Source: JAJFUG01 sp964473155
GTDB lineage: Bacteria; Gemmatimonadota; Glassbacteria; GWA2-58-10
Length of the DNA: 64,000 bases
Direction of reading: 5' to 3'
Assembly: GCA_964473155.1 (NCBI GenBank)
Contig: CAYYNT010000004.1
Coordinates: forward strand, 1 to 64,000
Shown: positions 1-8,680 of the stretch, piece by piece
Position numbering within the stretch: the stretch's first letter is position 1
Layout: the number at the start of each line of letters is the position of its first letter
Translations under genes and position numbers: made by a program
The notes under the pieces: generated by a model
What the model saw: only the letters and a program-made list of their open reading frames with translations
What the model was told of the DNA's origin: nothing
Databases searched by the model: none

Positions 1-58
1 AAACAATAACCTTTCGATCCCGTGATGCAAGTTCCTAACCGGACAAAACTGCCTCGAT

Positions 59-77
59 CCCCCTTTTTCAAAGGGGG
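59..77. repeat. C5T3/A3G5 hairpin repeat, copy 1
   Basis: CCCCCTTT, three bases, then AAAGGGGG form an 8-bp perfect stem just upstream of the first gene. A closely similar hairpin with similar flanks occurs at 41110-41130, so this is a dispersed intergenic repeat. It could affect the mRNA leader of the following gene, but no T tract follows it. Confidence 0.55.
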
Positions 78-98
78 AGGATTTAGGGAAAGTAAAGC

Positions 99-1169
99 AT
101 GCCATCCGAGCTTGGGCACAGGGAAAGGTTCATCCGTTCGCTGGAGGGCGCCGATATCGACCGCCCTCCGTGCTTTTTCCGGGCCGAGGCCCCGGTGCTG
201 CGCCGTCTGCGTGATGAGCTGGGCCTGGAGTCCTCGTTGGAGCTGGCGCGACATTTCGGGACGGACGCCCTGCACGTGGGGCCGGTCTGGCGGCGCGAAC
301 TGTTCAGACAGGACAGCGCGGCGGACCATTTCTACGACATGTTCGGCAACCGCTACCGCCGGGTTGAGTATGCGGGCATTTCGAGTGAGACCGTGGTCGA
401 GCCCGTGCTGGCAGGAGCCATGGGGCCGGAGGCGCTGGATAAAGTCAGATGGCCGGACCCTGGCATACTCGACCTGGAGGAAAGCCGCAGAAAAGCGGCG
501 GAGGCCCATGCAAGCGGACTGGCGGTTTACGGCGGGGTCTGGGCCAGCATCTTCACCCACTCACGGGCCATTTTAGGTGAGGAGGACTATCTTGCCGCAT
601 TACTTACCGCTCCGGAGCTGATCGCGGCCCTGGTCGAGCGGATCACAGTCTGTTTCCTGGAGCTTAACCGCGCCTACCTGGACAGTTGCGCAAAATATCT
701 GGACGTGTACTATTTCGGCAGCGATTTCGGGACGCAGAGCGCGCTGTTTATCAGCCCGGAGATGTTCCGCACTTTCTACAAGCCGCACCTGGCGAGCCTG
801 GCGCAGCAGGCCCATTCTTACGGATTGCGCGTGATGTACCACACCTGCGGCTCGGTGCACGCGATTATTGGCGACCTGATAGAGTGCGGAATCGATATCC
901 TCGACCCGGTGCAGGTGAGCGCGTCCGGGATGAGCGCGGAGGAACTGGCCGCGCGGTTCAGGGGGCGGATCGCGTTCCACGGTGGGATAAGCACGCAGGG
1001 AGTTCTGCCGCAGGGCAGCCCGGAACAGGTGCGCGAGGCGGTGCGGCAAACGGTTTACACGCTGGGGCCGGGAAATTATATCGTAGCCCCGGACCAGGAC
1101 CTGATGGCGGATGTCCCGACCGCTAACATCGAGGTTCTGTACGGCGCGGTGCGGGAAATACGGCTGTGA
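99..1169 (+). CDS. URO-D/MtaA-like (uroporphyrinogen decarboxylase superfamily) protein
   Basis: This 356-residue cytoplasmic protein has the URO-D fold signature and looks closer to the corrinoid-dependent methyltransferase branch (MtaA/MtbA) than to HemE. It has an HTCG motif at residues 248-251, which in that branch supplies zinc-binding His and Cys, followed by the typical stretch ILDPVQVSASGM and a HGGIST segment. The third zinc Cys expected near the C-terminus is not evident (VAPDQD occupies that region), so a thiol-methyl transfer role is uncertain. Substrate is unknown. It stands alone, converging on the next minus-strand gene 11 bp away. A second, longer family member lies at 29664-30926 beside a symporter. 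Start ATG 99 follows an A/G-rich stretch containing AGGGAAAG. Confidence 0.8.
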   Translation: MPSELGHRERFIRSLEGADIDRPPCFFRAEAPVLRRLRDELGLESSLELARHFGTDALHVGPVWRRELFRQDSAADHFYDMFGNRYRRVEYAGISSETVVEPVLAGAMGPEALDKVRWPDPGILDLEESRRKAAEAHASGLAVYGGVWASIFTHSRAILGEEDYLAALLTAPELIAALVERITVCFLELNRAYLDSCAKYLDVYYFGSDFGTQSALFISPEMFRTFYKPHLASLAQQAHSYGLRVMYHTCGSVHAIIGDLIECGIDILDPVQVSASGMSAEELAARFRGRIAFHGGISTQGVLPQGSPEQVREAVRQTVYTLGPGNYIVAPDQDLMADVPTANIEVLYGAVREIRL

Positions 1170-1180
1170 ATTGAAACGGT

Positions 1181-1720
1181 TCAGCGTCCGGCGGCCCAGG
1201 CCTGGCGAGGCGGGCGGATGTTCTCGATCACGAGTAGCTGGTGCTGACGGTCGCCATCGCGCTCCACGGACAGGGGAAGCACAAGCAGGCGGAAAATGTC
1301 GAGGCGCGCGGCGAACTGCGGGTTCTCGCGGTAATGCTCATACAGCCTCTCGACATCTTTCAGCACGATCTCCAGCGGGCGGCTGACATCTATCTCCGCG
1401 CCCAGGGTATACTTGTCGGTCAGCTTGAGCTGGAAGTCCTCGAACTGGCGGTCAACGGCGTCGATTCCGGTGTGTTCCTCGTACATCTGGCGCACCACAT
1501 CGCGCACGGCCAGAATCAGCTCCACGGCGCGGAAATGCGGGATGTAGGTCTTCTGGAATTTCGGCACCAGGCCCTTGTCGAGCATCTTGATGAAAACCGG
1601 GTCACTGAACAGTTCTTCCAGCGTGTTCTGCAGGATGATGTTGCTCTCGACCTCATCCCGCCACTTGTCATTGCTGGCCAGAACATTGGCCAGTATGTCG
1701 ACAACCCGCTGCTCGTCCAT
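1181..1720 (-). CDS. Conserved-looking hypothetical protein, 179 aa
   Basis: I do not recognise this family. The product is a soluble, charged, largely alpha-helical protein with no signal peptide or membrane segment. The N-terminal half (NVLASNDKWRDEVESN, ELFSDPVFIKMLDKGL) and central EDFQLKLTDKYTL region suggest helical packing. Codon use is typical of the neighbours and the frame is open throughout, which supports a real gene. It is convergent with the URO-D-like gene and divergent from the SH3 protein gene. A candidate sigma-70 promoter is at 1782-1810. The ribosome-binding site upstream of ATG 1720 is weak. Confidence 0.7.
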   Translation of the reverse strand: MDEQRVVDILANVLASNDKWRDEVESNIILQNTLEELFSDPVFIKMLDKGLVPKFQKTYIPHFRAVELILAVRDVVRQMYEEHTGIDAVDRQFEDFQLKLTDKYTLGAEIDVSRPLEIVLKDVERLYEHYRENPQFAARLDIFRLLVLPLSVERDGDRQHQLLVIENIRPPRQAWAAGR

Positions 1721-1781
1721 TGGAGTCCGCCAAGTCAGATACGCTTAAACCGTTGCAGGCGCAAATTTTAACTTTCAGGCT

Positions 1782-1810
1782 ATTATATACCATCGCAACT
1801 GGTAAAACAA
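1782..1810 (-). promoter_or_regulatory. Candidate sigma-70 promoter for the 1720 gene
   Basis: Read on the minus strand, TTGTTT (-35), a 17-bp spacer and a perfect TATAAT (-10) occur here, about 60 bp upstream of the minus-strand start at 1720. The -10 box and spacing fit well; the -35 box is weak. Confidence 0.45.
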
Positions 1811-2007
1811 GAACTAATCAAGAGAAGTTGACAAAAAAGCCGGGCGGTCGAAATGAGAGAATATGGAAGTATATTCTTGCCAAGCCGCTGTGCGCTGATT
1901 ACAGTAAATATAGCAAGGAACGTGTCAGTCACCTGCGGAACGCAGTCTGGACAGATGAACTGGCCGGATGGAAGCTAACAAAATCAATCAAGAGTGGAGG
2001 CTCAATT

Positions 2008-3030
2008 TTGCGTGCACTGTCTGCGGTATCCCTGAAAAGCAGTCCGGACAGAGGGCGCAAATGGCCGGAGGGTTTGCGCCTGGCCGGACTGGCCCTGATT
2101 CTGTGTATTGGCGCGCTGGCCGCCGCGGTTCCGCTGGCCGCCCAGACCCGTCAGCTCCAGGTGGTGCAGGAAAAAGCGCCGATGTTCAAGGAACATTCGA
2201 TTTCCTCCCCGATTATCAAGTACTTGGAGAAAGGCTCGAAAATCAACCTTCTGGCGGCCGAGGATTCGTTTTACCTGGTGAGCTACGGCGGGTTCGAGGG
2301 CTGGGTGATCCCGTTCAGCGTGCGTGAACTGGCCGGGGATGCTGGCGCGGCGGAAGCAACGCAGCCCTCCGCAGCGCCGTACGCGCAGGGGGAGGAAGGC
2401 ACGGCGGAGGATGAAATGCCGGGCCGCTATGTGACTGTCAGGGGCCGTTACGCCAACGTGCGCGAGGGGCCTGGAATGGAATACAACATAGTGGGCAAAG
2501 CCTACCGCGGTCAGAAACTGGAAAAATTCATCAAGCGCGGCGACTGGTACCGTGTCCGTCTTCCCGACTCGAAAATCGGGTTCATCCGCGAGGACCTTCT
2601 TGCAGGCGCTCCGGGAAGCGGCAAGTCATCCAGAACTGGTTCCACGACAGCCGCCGCGGCAGCGGGCGCGAAAAGCGCTCCGGTTTCAAACGCGGCCGGA
2701 TCAGTGGAGTCCCGTCTGGCCGGACTGGAAGAGGAGATGACGGAACTGCGGGCGTTGCTGTTGGAGCATCTGAAAGGTCCGGGAGGGGCATCCGCCTCCC
2801 AGGCCGCGCCCCAGGCAGGGGCGGGCCAGGCGGATCAGAATACGATGCAGAATCAGGGAAATGCTGCGGTTCAGGGATCGCGCGCCGGCAGGATTATCGG
2901 CAACCGTTCCACCAAGGTCTATCACCTGCCGACGAGCATATTTTACGACAAGATACCGGAGGAATTCCGGGTTTACTTCAACACCGAGGAGGATGCCAGA
3001 AAGGCCGGGTTTACCGCGTCGATACGTTGA
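2008..3030 (+). CDS. Exported protein with two bacterial SH3 domains
   Basis: The product (about 340 aa) has an N-terminal hydrophobic segment (LAGLALILCIGALAAAVPLAAQ) that looks like a signal peptide or anchor. Two SH3-like modules follow: one starting at QLQVVQEKAPMF and ending at EGWVIPFSVREL, the other with the classic pattern VTVRGRYANVREGPGMEYNI ... GDWYRVRLPDSKIGFIRE. A low-complexity Ala/Gly/Gln linker and a coiled-coil segment (ESRLAGLEEEMTELRALLLEHL) precede a C-terminal piece, RIIGNRSTKVYHLP ... FNTEEDARKAGF, resembling the short metal-binding Ada/YHLP-type tail. A periplasmic cell-wall or scaffold role is inferred. The frame is open from 1720, but TTG 2008 is preceded by GTGGAGG 7 bp upstream and puts the signal peptide at the N-terminus, so I prefer it. 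Confidence 0.75.
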   Translation: MRALSAVSLKSSPDRGRKWPEGLRLAGLALILCIGALAAAVPLAAQTRQLQVVQEKAPMFKEHSISSPIIKYLEKGSKINLLAAEDSFYLVSYGGFEGWVIPFSVRELAGDAGAAEATQPSAAPYAQGEEGTAEDEMPGRYVTVRGRYANVREGPGMEYNIVGKAYRGQKLEKFIKRGDWYRVRLPDSKIGFIREDLLAGAPGSGKSSRTGSTTAAAAAGAKSAPVSNAAGSVESRLAGLEEEMTELRALLLEHLKGPGGASASQAAPQAGAGQADQNTMQNQGNAAVQGSRAGRIIGNRSTKVYHLPTSIFYDKIPEEFRVYFNTEEDARKAGFTASIR

Positions 3031-3047
3031 GCGGAACAGGTCCGGCG

Positions 3048-3410
3048 TCAGGCCCTCTTGCGCCGCCTGGCGTTCTGCTGGAGGCTGCGGAAAGCTTCCT
3101 CCTGAGTCTCGTAAATTTCGAACCAGCGGTCCAGCTTGGTTTTGCTGAAGATTCTTTTCAGCTCCTTGTTCAGGCTGGACAGACTCAGGCAGCCCCCGTC
3201 CTTGTAGATACCGCGGCTGAGGTTCACCAGGACGCTCAATCCGAACCCGTCGATATACTCTGTTTCCTTCAGATCGACCACAATCCTTTTGTGGTTTGCG
3301 GCTTCCAGTTGAGTGAACAACTCTTTCAGGGTCTGAGTGTTCTGGAAGTTGATCTGGCCTTTCACCTCGGCGACAGCGATGTCGTCAATTTCGTGGGTGG
3401 TAATTGTCAT
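3048..3410 (-). CDS. STAS-domain protein (anti-sigma factor antagonist-like)
   Basis: This 120-residue protein is a single STAS domain of the SpoIIAA/RsbV type: a strand-rich N-terminus (IAVAEVKGQINFQNTQTL), the central VVDLKETEYIDGFGLSVLV motif and C-terminal helices. Family members bind switch-kinase anti-sigma factors and are controlled by phosphorylation of a Ser in the D-S-S-G-L motif. Here that motif reads D54-G-F-G-L, so the phospho-acceptor Ser is replaced by Phe56. The protein therefore cannot be regulated in the usual way at that site. No partner kinase or phosphatase is adjacent. ATG 3410 follows CGGGAGC. The C-terminus is basic (ARRRKRA). Confidence 0.85.
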   Translation of the reverse strand: MTITTHEIDDIAVAEVKGQINFQNTQTLKELFTQLEAANHKRIVVDLKETEYIDGFGLSVLVNLSRGIYKDGGCLSLSSLNKELKRIFSKTKLDRWFEIYETQEEAFRSLQQNARRRKRA

Positions 3411-3794
3411 TTAAAGCTCCCGAAGTGATGCGGATTTTTCTCAAATGATAATACATTCAGTTCGATAAATAAGATGGGGCAGCGGTCAGGCTGTCGAGGC
3501 ACGAGTCAAAGGCATCCGGAACCCTCCCTGGTTTCCGTGGTCATCTGTGAGCTGAACCTTGCCGTATTAAGTCCAGGAAAGGATCAGCGTAATCTTGGTT
3601 GTGGTAAAAGCAAGTTCCGTACCAAGCTTGAGAAGGGATCGGCAAAAACAGCTTGCCGGAAATTAACTTGATGAAATACTAATGTTTAGGGCTTGTGGAG
3701 GATTGTACGGCTATCAGCAGCCGGAAGCTTGTGATCTGTTTGAGAGAAAATTCTACCAGTGGCCGGACAGGAAGTTTCAAGCCGGAGTGGAAAC
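3411..3794. other. Intergenic region, no gene seen
   Basis: This 384-bp stretch separates the divergent STAS and membrane-protein genes. It is more AT-rich than its surroundings and presumably holds both promoters. A weak candidate for the plus-strand gene is TTGCCG (3653) with AATACT (3675), 16 bp apart. The 65-codon open frame inside it has no ribosome-binding site or recognisable features. Confidence 0.5.
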
Positions 3795-4622
3795 ATGAGC
3801 GAGGATTTCAAGCTCGAATGGCAGGATGATGACGAGGAAACCGGTTCCGGCGGCGCGGATAAAGTTCCGCAGTCCGGCGGAAAATTTCATCCGGGTCTCA
3901 TGGCGCTTCTGATTGCAGCCGGATTCTGCATTCTGGCTGCGGGCGGCGGGGCATGGTGGTATTTCTCGCGTCCGGAAGAAACGGCCCAGCAGCCCACGAT
4001 GCCGGTAGTGACAAAAGTGGCCGATGAGGGCCGTATATCGAGCGCGCGCGCCCTTGAGATCATGGAAAGCCGCAAGCGCATGCGCGGTGAGTTCCGCAGC
4101 AGCCATAACGCTCCCATGATAGAGGACCCGGGTGAGGCCGGAATGGTGGATGTCGCGATCCGGGGCGAACTGACACTGGTCACCGGGCTGTTCCAGCATT
4201 ATGTTCAGACAACGGCCGCTTTTTTCGAATTGAGCCGGATAATCACCAATAATTATGTGGAAAACCGGGGACAGGCGGAACAGCTTTTTCTCAGCCAGAT
4301 CAAACCTGCATTCGATATGGCCGAGCGCCGCAGGGACATTCTGCAGCGGCGTATCTCGCGAGACCCGGCGCAGGATCTGTACAGTAAGATTGCCTGGATC
4401 GCTTATCATGACAGTCTGGCGGTCATGTCCATGCAAAAGTTTGTCGAGAACGGGGAGACACAGGATTTCCTGAGGGCAGTGGATTACGCCAATACAGCCA
4501 AGCTCATGCTCCGCAAATTATGGATAACTATGCGCACTGACCTCAGAACTTACAAAATCAGTTTCAATCCGCCTGAGGATATGTGGAGACGTTATTACGT
4601 GGCCTGGGACATAATCGAATGA
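3795..4622 (+). CDS. Single-pass membrane protein of unknown function
   Basis: I do not recognise this family. The 275-residue product begins with an acidic cytoplasmic segment (MSEDFKLEWQDDDEETG), then one transmembrane helix (LMALLIAAGFCILAAGGGAWWYF, about residues 36-58), and a long helical extracytoplasmic domain with amphipathic segments (ELTLVTGLFQHYVQTTAAFFELSRII; RRDILQRRISRDPAQDLYSKIAW). ATG 3795 is chosen over an in-frame GTG at 3759 because GGAGTGG lies 4 bp upstream. The stop codon overlaps the start of the following lipoprotein gene (ATGA), so the two are translationally coupled and probably act in one envelope complex. Confidence 0.7.
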   Translation: MSEDFKLEWQDDDEETGSGGADKVPQSGGKFHPGLMALLIAAGFCILAAGGGAWWYFSRPEETAQQPTMPVVTKVADEGRISSARALEIMESRKRMRGEFRSSHNAPMIEDPGEAGMVDVAIRGELTLVTGLFQHYVQTTAAFFELSRIITNNYVENRGQAEQLFLSQIKPAFDMAERRRDILQRRISRDPAQDLYSKIAWIAYHDSLAVMSMQKFVENGETQDFLRAVDYANTAKLMLRKLWITMRTDLRTYKISFNPPEDMWRRYYVAWDIIE

Positions 4623-5089
4623 AACTGCGAGGATTGTACTGCATTATTTTTCCGGCCGCCCTGGCGATCCTTGCCGTGGCAGCCTGTAAAAGCAAGGAAG
4701 AAAAGAAAACCCCCGAAGTAACGGAGGCGTCGCTCGAACAGAGCAGTCTGTACCGTGTTCCTGAGGATTCGTTGCGCTGGATTGAGTACCTTTCCCCGGC
4801 GCCCCAGGACACGGCCCGCGCCTGGATGATGCTGGGAGTGCTGTATCTTGCGAACAACCACGCCGAGGTCGCGCTGAATTATTTCAACGAGGCCCTGTAC
4901 TGGGACCCCGGCCGCCCGGTGCTGCAACTGAACCTGGCGGATGCCTACAACCGTCTGGGCCAGCGTGAAAAGGCCATCGAGGCCTTAAAGACCTACCTGC
5001 GTTACGATCCTGCCAGCCAGTTCGGTCCTGAAATTTTCCGCATCGTCGAAAAATACCACAGTATTGAAAGCGAAAACCTCATCCCCTGA
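4619..5089 (+). CDS. TPR-containing lipoprotein
   Basis: The product (156 aa) starts with a type II signal peptide (MKLRGLYCIIFPAALAILAV followed by AAC), making it a lipoprotein, and carries about two tetratricopeptide repeats: ARAWMMLGVLYLANNHAEVA LNYFNEALYWDPG and VLQLNLADAYNRLGQREKAI EALKTYLRYDP. TPRs mediate protein contacts. ATG 4619 overlaps the stop of the upstream membrane-protein gene by 4 bp, so the pair forms an operon and the partners may interact at the membrane. An upstream in-frame start at 4583 would bury the signal peptide and is rejected. Confidence 0.75.
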   Translation: MKLRGLYCIIFPAALAILAVAACKSKEEKKTPEVTEASLEQSSLYRVPEDSLRWIEYLSPAPQDTARAWMMLGVLYLANNHAEVALNYFNEALYWDPGRPVLQLNLADAYNRLGQREKAIEALKTYLRYDPASQFGPEIFRIVEKYHSIESENLIP

Positions 5090-5218
5090 TTCTCCTCCGG
5101 CTTTCTTCCAGCGGCGGGCATGAGACCGGAGCCTCTTGCCGTCGCAGACCATTTCTGACTATATTGCCAGCGTAAGAATTGATGCTGCTGAAGGCGGGTG
5201 AGATATTCAGAGGTGAGG

Positions 5219-6388
5219 ATGGCTGAACCGTCAAGAATCTATCTGGACAACAATGCCACTACTCCGCTGGCCGAAGCAGTGCTGGAGGCGATGCTGCCCT
5301 GGCTGAAGGACGGCTTCGGCAACGCCTCCAGCATCCACGCCGAGGGACGGGCGGCGAGAGCGGCCCTGGACAGGGCGCGTGAACAGGTGGCCCGGCTGAT
5401 CGGGGCGGCCCCGGAGGAAATCTATTTCACCGGCGGCGGCACGGAAAGCGACAACCTGGCCGTGCGCGGAGTCGCCGAAAGATATCCCGGCCGGAGCAGA
5501 TGCCGTCTGGTGACCAGCTCCATCGAGCACCACGCCGTGCTCCGTCCGATGCAGTATTACGCCCGCCTGGGCTGCAAGCTGGCCCTGTTGCCCGTGGACA
5601 AGCACGGATTGCTGTCTGTCGATGATCTCAAAACACGGCTCGACCATGAGGGCGCGGAGCTGGTGAGCCTGATCGCGGTGTCGAACGAGGTGGGCACTGT
5701 GCAGCCGGTCGAGGAACTCGGAGCATTTTGCCGCGAGCGGGGGGTGACGTTCCATGTGGATGCGGTGCAGGCCGCCGGGAGGTTACAGTTGGATGTGCGG
5801 CGAATGAATGTCGATCTGTTGAGCCTGAGCGCGCACAAGATATACGGTCCCAAGGGTGTGGGCGCGCTGTACGTCCGGCGCGGGGTGGAAATTGAGCCGC
5901 AGATGATGGGTGGCGGGCAGGAACGCCGCAGGCGCTCGGGCACGGAAAACGTGGCCGGCATTGCCGGATTTGGCGAGGCGTGCAGACTGGCCCTCGAGGA
6001 GTTCGAATCCCGCAACCGCACTCAATTGGAATTGCGCGACCGCCTGCACCGGAAGATAAACGAACGTATAGAAGGCGTTCATCTTAACGGCCACCCGGAA
6101 ATGCGGGTGAGCAACACGCTGAACCTGTCTTTCGAGGGAGTGGAGGGCGAGGCGGTGCTTCTGGGCCTGGACGCGCGCGGCATTGCGGCCTCCAGCGGAT
6201 CGGCCTGCGCCAGCGGATCGCTGGAACCCTCGCACGTTCTTACGGCCATGGGCGTCAGGCCGGACCTGGCGCAGAACTCGGTGCGGTTCAGTCTCGGACG
6301 CGGCAACACGGAAGAGGAGATCGACAGGGTGGCCGTGGAGCTTGCCGGAATAGTCGAGCGGCTGCGCTCGATGCAGCTTTTATCCTGA
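5219..6388 (+). CDS. iscS: Cysteine desulfurase (IscS/NifS family)
   Basis: This PLP enzyme releases sulfur from L-cysteine as an enzyme-bound persulfide for Fe-S cluster or tRNA thiolation pathways. It shows the N-terminal YLDNNATTP signature, the SSIEHHAVL histidine motif, the PLP lysine K207 in SAHKIYGPKG, and the active-site Cys C330 in SSGSACASGSLEPSH, within the long mobile loop of the group I (IscS/NifS) type. Length (389 aa) is normal. ATG 5219 is preceded by GAGGTGAG; an in-frame GTG at 5198 is less likely. No IscU or IscR lies next to it. The neighbour tsaD begins 31 bp downstream. Symbol iscS versus nifS cannot be decided from the sequence alone. Confidence 0.93.
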   Translation: MAEPSRIYLDNNATTPLAEAVLEAMLPWLKDGFGNASSIHAEGRAARAALDRAREQVARLIGAAPEEIYFTGGGTESDNLAVRGVAERYPGRSRCRLVTSSIEHHAVLRPMQYYARLGCKLALLPVDKHGLLSVDDLKTRLDHEGAELVSLIAVSNEVGTVQPVEELGAFCRERGVTFHVDAVQAAGRLQLDVRRMNVDLLSLSAHKIYGPKGVGALYVRRGVEIEPQMMGGGQERRRRSGTENVAGIAGFGEACRLALEEFESRNRTQLELRDRLHRKINERIEGVHLNGHPEMRVSNTLNLSFEGVEGEAVLLGLDARGIAASSGSACASGSLEPSHVLTAMGVRPDLAQNSVRFSLGRGNTEEEIDRVAVELAGIVERLRSMQLLS

Positions 6389-6419
6389 TGAAATTATAAG
6401 CCTTGAAAAGAGTGTACTT

Positions 6420-7436
6420 ATGCTGACTCTTGGAATCGAGACCTCGTGCGATGAGACCTCGGTAGCCATTTTAGAAGACGAAAGCAACCTGCGCAGCCAT
6501 CTCGTGTTGAGCCAACTCGATCATGAACGGTTCGGCGGGGTGGTGCCGGAGCTGGCCAGCCGGGAGCACCTGAAGGCCCTCCTGCCGATGCTGGAACAGG
6601 CTTTCGCCGAAGCCGCGCTCTCTCCGCGGGACATCGACCTGGTGGGCGTGACAATCGGGCCGGGACTGATAGGCTCGCTGTTAGTGGGTATCTGCACGGC
6701 CAAGTCGCTGGCCCTGAGCCTGAGCAAGCCGCTGGTGGGGGTGAACCATGTGGAGGCGCACCTGATGGCGAACCTTCTGCTGGAGGACCCGCCGGAGCCG
6801 CCTTTTGTCGCCCTGCTGGTCTCCGGGGGCCATACCATGCTGGTCAGGGTGGAGCGCTGGGGGGATTATGCCGTGCTGGGACGGAGCCGGGATGACGCGG
6901 TCGGGGAGTCGTTCGACAAGGTGGCGAAGATGCTTAGCCTGGGCTACCCCGGCGGACCGGTGATCGAGAAGGTGGCAGGCGGGGGTGATTCAAGGGCCTT
7001 CCATCTGCCGCGCCCGATGCTCAAGGATTCCTCGCTGGACATGAGTTTCAGTGGGCTGAAGACCGCGGTGCTGCATGAGGTGGAGCGACTTAAAGCCTCG
7101 GGAGGGCTTGAGGGCGCCCGGGCCGGGCTGGCCGCCTCGTTCCAGGCGGCGGTGGTGGAGGTGCTGGTGGAGAAATCCATGCGCGCCTGCCGCGAATCCG
7201 GCGCGACCACCCTGATCGTCGCCGGAGGAGTAGCCCGCAACCGCGCCCTGCGGGAGGCTTTCGCAGACCGGTCCCCGGAGGAGGGAGTGCGGGTGGTGTT
7301 CCCGGCTCTTTCGCTGTGCACTGACAACGCCGCCATGATTGCCCGCACGGCGCTTTTCCATTTCATGAGGGGCCACCGGGACAGCCTGGATGTCCGGGCG
7401 TTCGCCACGGGCAGCCTCAAGTGGCGCAGCGCCTGA
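6420..7436 (+). CDS. tsaD: tRNA N6-adenosine threonylcarbamoyltransferase TsaD
   Basis: TsaD transfers the threonylcarbamoyl group from TC-AMP to A37 of ANN-decoding tRNAs, working with TsaB and TsaE. The sequence shows the family start LGIETSCDETSVAI, the metal-binding HVEAH motif at residues 110-114, VSGGHT at 134-139, the GESFDKVAKMLSLGYPGGP segment, and the nucleotide-binding VAGGVARNRALR and TDNAAMIA motifs. Length (338 aa) is typical. It lies between the cysteine desulfurase and glycerate kinase genes on the same strand, a plausible housekeeping operon. Confidence 0.96.
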   Translation: MLTLGIETSCDETSVAILEDESNLRSHLVLSQLDHERFGGVVPELASREHLKALLPMLEQAFAEAALSPRDIDLVGVTIGPGLIGSLLVGICTAKSLALSLSKPLVGVNHVEAHLMANLLLEDPPEPPFVALLVSGGHTMLVRVERWGDYAVLGRSRDDAVGESFDKVAKMLSLGYPGGPVIEKVAGGGDSRAFHLPRPMLKDSSLDMSFSGLKTAVLHEVERLKASGGLEGARAGLAASFQAAVVEVLVEKSMRACRESGATTLIVAGGVARNRALREAFADRSPEEGVRVVFPALSLCTDNAAMIARTALFHFMRGHRDSLDVRAFATGSLKWRSA

Positions 7437-7525
7437 CGGACGATTCCGGTTTAATCCCCTGTTCCAATTCATATTATAATGATTCCGTTGCTCGTATTCC
7501 TGTATCGAGGGTGTTGGAGGCAGGG

Positions 7526-8680
7526 ATGAAGATCGTGTTGGCCCCGGATTCGTTCAAGGGCACTCTGAGCGCGGGCGAGGTCTGCCGGGCATTTCAGGCG
7601 GGCGTTCGGAGCGCCTCGCCCGGAGCGGATACGGTGTGCTGTCCGCTTGCGGATGGAGGTGAGGGAACGCTGGAGGTGCTGCTGGGAACCGTGGGAGGAC
7701 AGCGGCGCAGTGTAAGGGCGTGCGACCCGTTAGGACGCCCGATCACCGCCGAATACGCCATGCTTGAGGGCGGCGAGGCGCTGATCGAGATGGCGCGCAC
7801 CTGCGGCCTGGATCTTCTGGACCAGCCGGAGCGTAATCCCTGGGTGGCGGGAACACGCGGCCTGGGGATGACCGTGCGCGCGGCCCTGGATGAAGGGGCC
7901 GACGGGATATGCCTGACTCTGGGCGGCTCGGCCACGGTGGATGGCGGGGCCGGGATGGCGCGGGAACTGGGTTTTCGCTTTCTGGACCGCTATGGGCGAG
8001 CGCTTGAGTACGAGGGCGGGAGAATTCTGAGTAAAATAGCCCGGATCGACACTGACGGCGCCGATTCCCGTTTGGCCAGTGTCCGGGTGCGCGCCCTGTG
8101 CGACGTGACCAACCCCCTTACAGGTCCGCGGGGCGCGGCCAGGGTGTTCGGGCCGCAGAAAGGGGCGGACGGCGCTATGGTGGAACGTCTGGACATGGGC
8201 CTGGGGCGGCTGGCCCGCTGTTTCGAAAGGGACCTCGGCCGCAGGGTGTCGGATACGCCTGGCGCAGGGGCGGCGGGAGGGATGGGCGCGGCGGTGCTGG
8301 CGTTTTTCGGAGGGGAGCTGATCTCTGGAATAGACTATATCCTGGAAGCGATCGGATTCGATTCCGCGCTTAAAGACGCCGATCTGCTCATCACGGGCGA
8401 GGGTTCGTTCGACTCGCAGAGCCTGGGAGGCAAGGTGATCTCAGGCCTTCTGGCCCGCGCAGGAGCCTCGGGGACGCCGGTGGATGTGGTCTGCGGGCGG
8501 GCGGCGGGGCTGGAGCGGATCGACCGCGCCGCCTGGCCCAAGGCTTTGCGGCGTGTCTGGTCCGGAACAGACCTTGGTGCGGCCGCGGGGCGGATGCTTG
8601 ACGCGGAAGACCTGTCCCGTCTGACAGCCCTGGCTGTCAGTGACTTCATGTCCAGGCGGGAGAAAAAGAATGAAGGCTAA
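7526..8680 (+). CDS. Glycerate kinase (GarK/GlxK family)
   Basis: The product (384 aa) belongs to the glycerate kinase type 1 family, which phosphorylates D-glycerate, mostly to 2-phosphoglycerate in characterised members. Recognisable family segments are the start MKIVLAPDSFKGTLSA, CPLADGGEGT, GGSATVDGGAGM, ALCDVTNPLTGPRGAARVFG PQKG, and TGEGSFDSQSLGGK. Length matches the family. ATG 7526 follows GGAGGCAGGG; the open frame extends upstream into tsaD but lacks such a site. The 3' end overlaps the priA start by 11 bp. No other glyoxylate or glucarate pathway gene is adjacent. Confidence 0.9.
   Translation: MKIVLAPDSFKGTLSAGEVCRAFQAGVRSASPGADTVCCPLADGGEGTLEVLLGTVGGQRRSVRACDPLGRPITAEYAMLEGGEALIEMARTCGLDLLDQPERNPWVAGTRGLGMTVRAALDEGADGICLTLGGSATVDGGAGMARELGFRFLDRYGRALEYEGGRILSKIARIDTDGADSRLASVRVRALCDVTNPLTGPRGAARVFGPQKGADGAMVERLDMGLGRLARCFERDLGRRVSDTPGAGAAGGMGAAVLAFFGGELISGIDYILEAIGFDSALKDADLLITGEGSFDSQSLGGKVISGLLARAGASGTPVDVVCGRAAGLERIDRAAWPKALRRVWSGTDLGAAAGRMLDAEDLSRLTALAVSDFMSRREKKNEG

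Noticed and set aside
1720..2007. Start of the SH3 protein at 1720
   Set aside because: It would bury the signal peptide behind about 96 residues and overlap the divergent gene; TTG 2008 has a good ribosome-binding site.
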